Shown piece by piece: positions 5,725 to 5,831 of a stretch of 5,831 nucleotides of DNA (the stretch's first letter is position 1; every line of letters begins with the position of its first letter). The stretch comes from Candidatus Zhuqueibacterota bacterium (GTDB taxonomy: Bacteria; Zhuqueibacterota; Zhuqueibacteria; Residuimicrobiales; Residuimicrobiaceae), in NCBI GenBank assembly GCA_016934435.1, contig JAFGSU010000288.1, positions 1-5,831 on the forward strand, written 5' to 3'. The position numbers and the translations under genes were made by a program. The notes below the pieces were generated by a model. It did not search any database. It saw nothing but the letters and a program-made list of their open reading frames with translations, and was not told the DNA's origin.

Positions 5725-5831
5725 ATGGATTTTTACTGGATGGGTCTGATAAACACAACTATTAAGGTAGCCCTTACGTGGTATGGGCTGATCTCTGTCT
5801 TTCTTTTTTTCCTTTACGCGCTGGATAAGAA
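5725..5831 (+). CDS. Possible membrane protein, N-terminal fragment (3' end outside window)
   Basis: An ATG at 5725 opens a frame that stays open to the window edge (35 complete codons). It reads MDFYWMGLINTTIK followed by a hydrophobic stretch rich in L, F, V, W and Y (about residues 15-32) that would span a membrane, then ALDK. A second ATG at 5740 is an alternative start. A TAA lies in frame at 5710. No convincing Shine-Dalgarno sequence precedes either start, though a TATAAA at 5708-5713 might serve as a -10 element. The fragment is too short to name. The hydrophobic segment in a correct orientation is the main support, and a chance frame remains possible. Confidence 0.35.
   Translation, partial: MDFYWMGLINTTIKVALTWYGLISVFLFFLYALDK

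Overview
This 5.8 kb window is accessory DNA from a moderately AT-rich bacterium. One large intact surface-protein gene sits among the remains of other genes. A member of the Chloroflexota (Anaerolineae-like) is the best guess. This is inferred from the large protein: a signal peptide, propeller-like repeats, Ig-like domains, an LPATGFAP-type linker and a sortase domain, a style I associate with that group. The xylose isomerase tail of the Streptomyces-type class fits too. No RNA gene, CRISPR array or phylogenetic marker is present to confirm this.

Layout. (1) Positions 2-169 (+): last 55 codons of a gene, probably xylose isomerase, followed by a strong hairpin terminator at 225-262. (2) Positions 443-1794: a complete insertion sequence of 1352 bp, with 12-bp perfect inverted terminal repeats and a 6-bp target duplication (ATCAAA). 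Its minus-strand DDE transposase carries one in-frame TGA and one reading-frame break at a classic A AAA AAG slippery heptamer. (3) Positions 1998-4949 (+): an intact 983-residue secreted protein with a signal peptide, seven ~51-residue repeats with paired cysteines, a DUF11-like segment, an ASH/choice-of-anchor-D Ig-like domain, an SbsA-like Ig domain, an LPATG motif and a C-terminal sortase domain with the His-Cys-Arg triad. A candidate promoter lies just outside the IS and an AAGGAA ribosome binding site precedes the ATG. (4) Positions 4962-4984: a hairpin between convergent genes. (5) Positions 4985-5664 (-): two decayed genes joined end to end, namely the C-terminal part of an alpha/beta hydrolase and a winged-helix regulator broken by three TAA codons. 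(6) From 5725 (+): possibly the first 35 codons of a membrane protein running off the window.

The most interesting object is the large protein, in which a sortase-type recognition motif is placed directly in front of a sortase domain in the same polypeptide. This suggests self-processing, or attachment of the repeat ectodomain to the cell surface in cis. The flanking IS and pseudogenes mark the locus as a site of turnover. None of the broken genes shows a functional link to the sortase protein beyond proximity.
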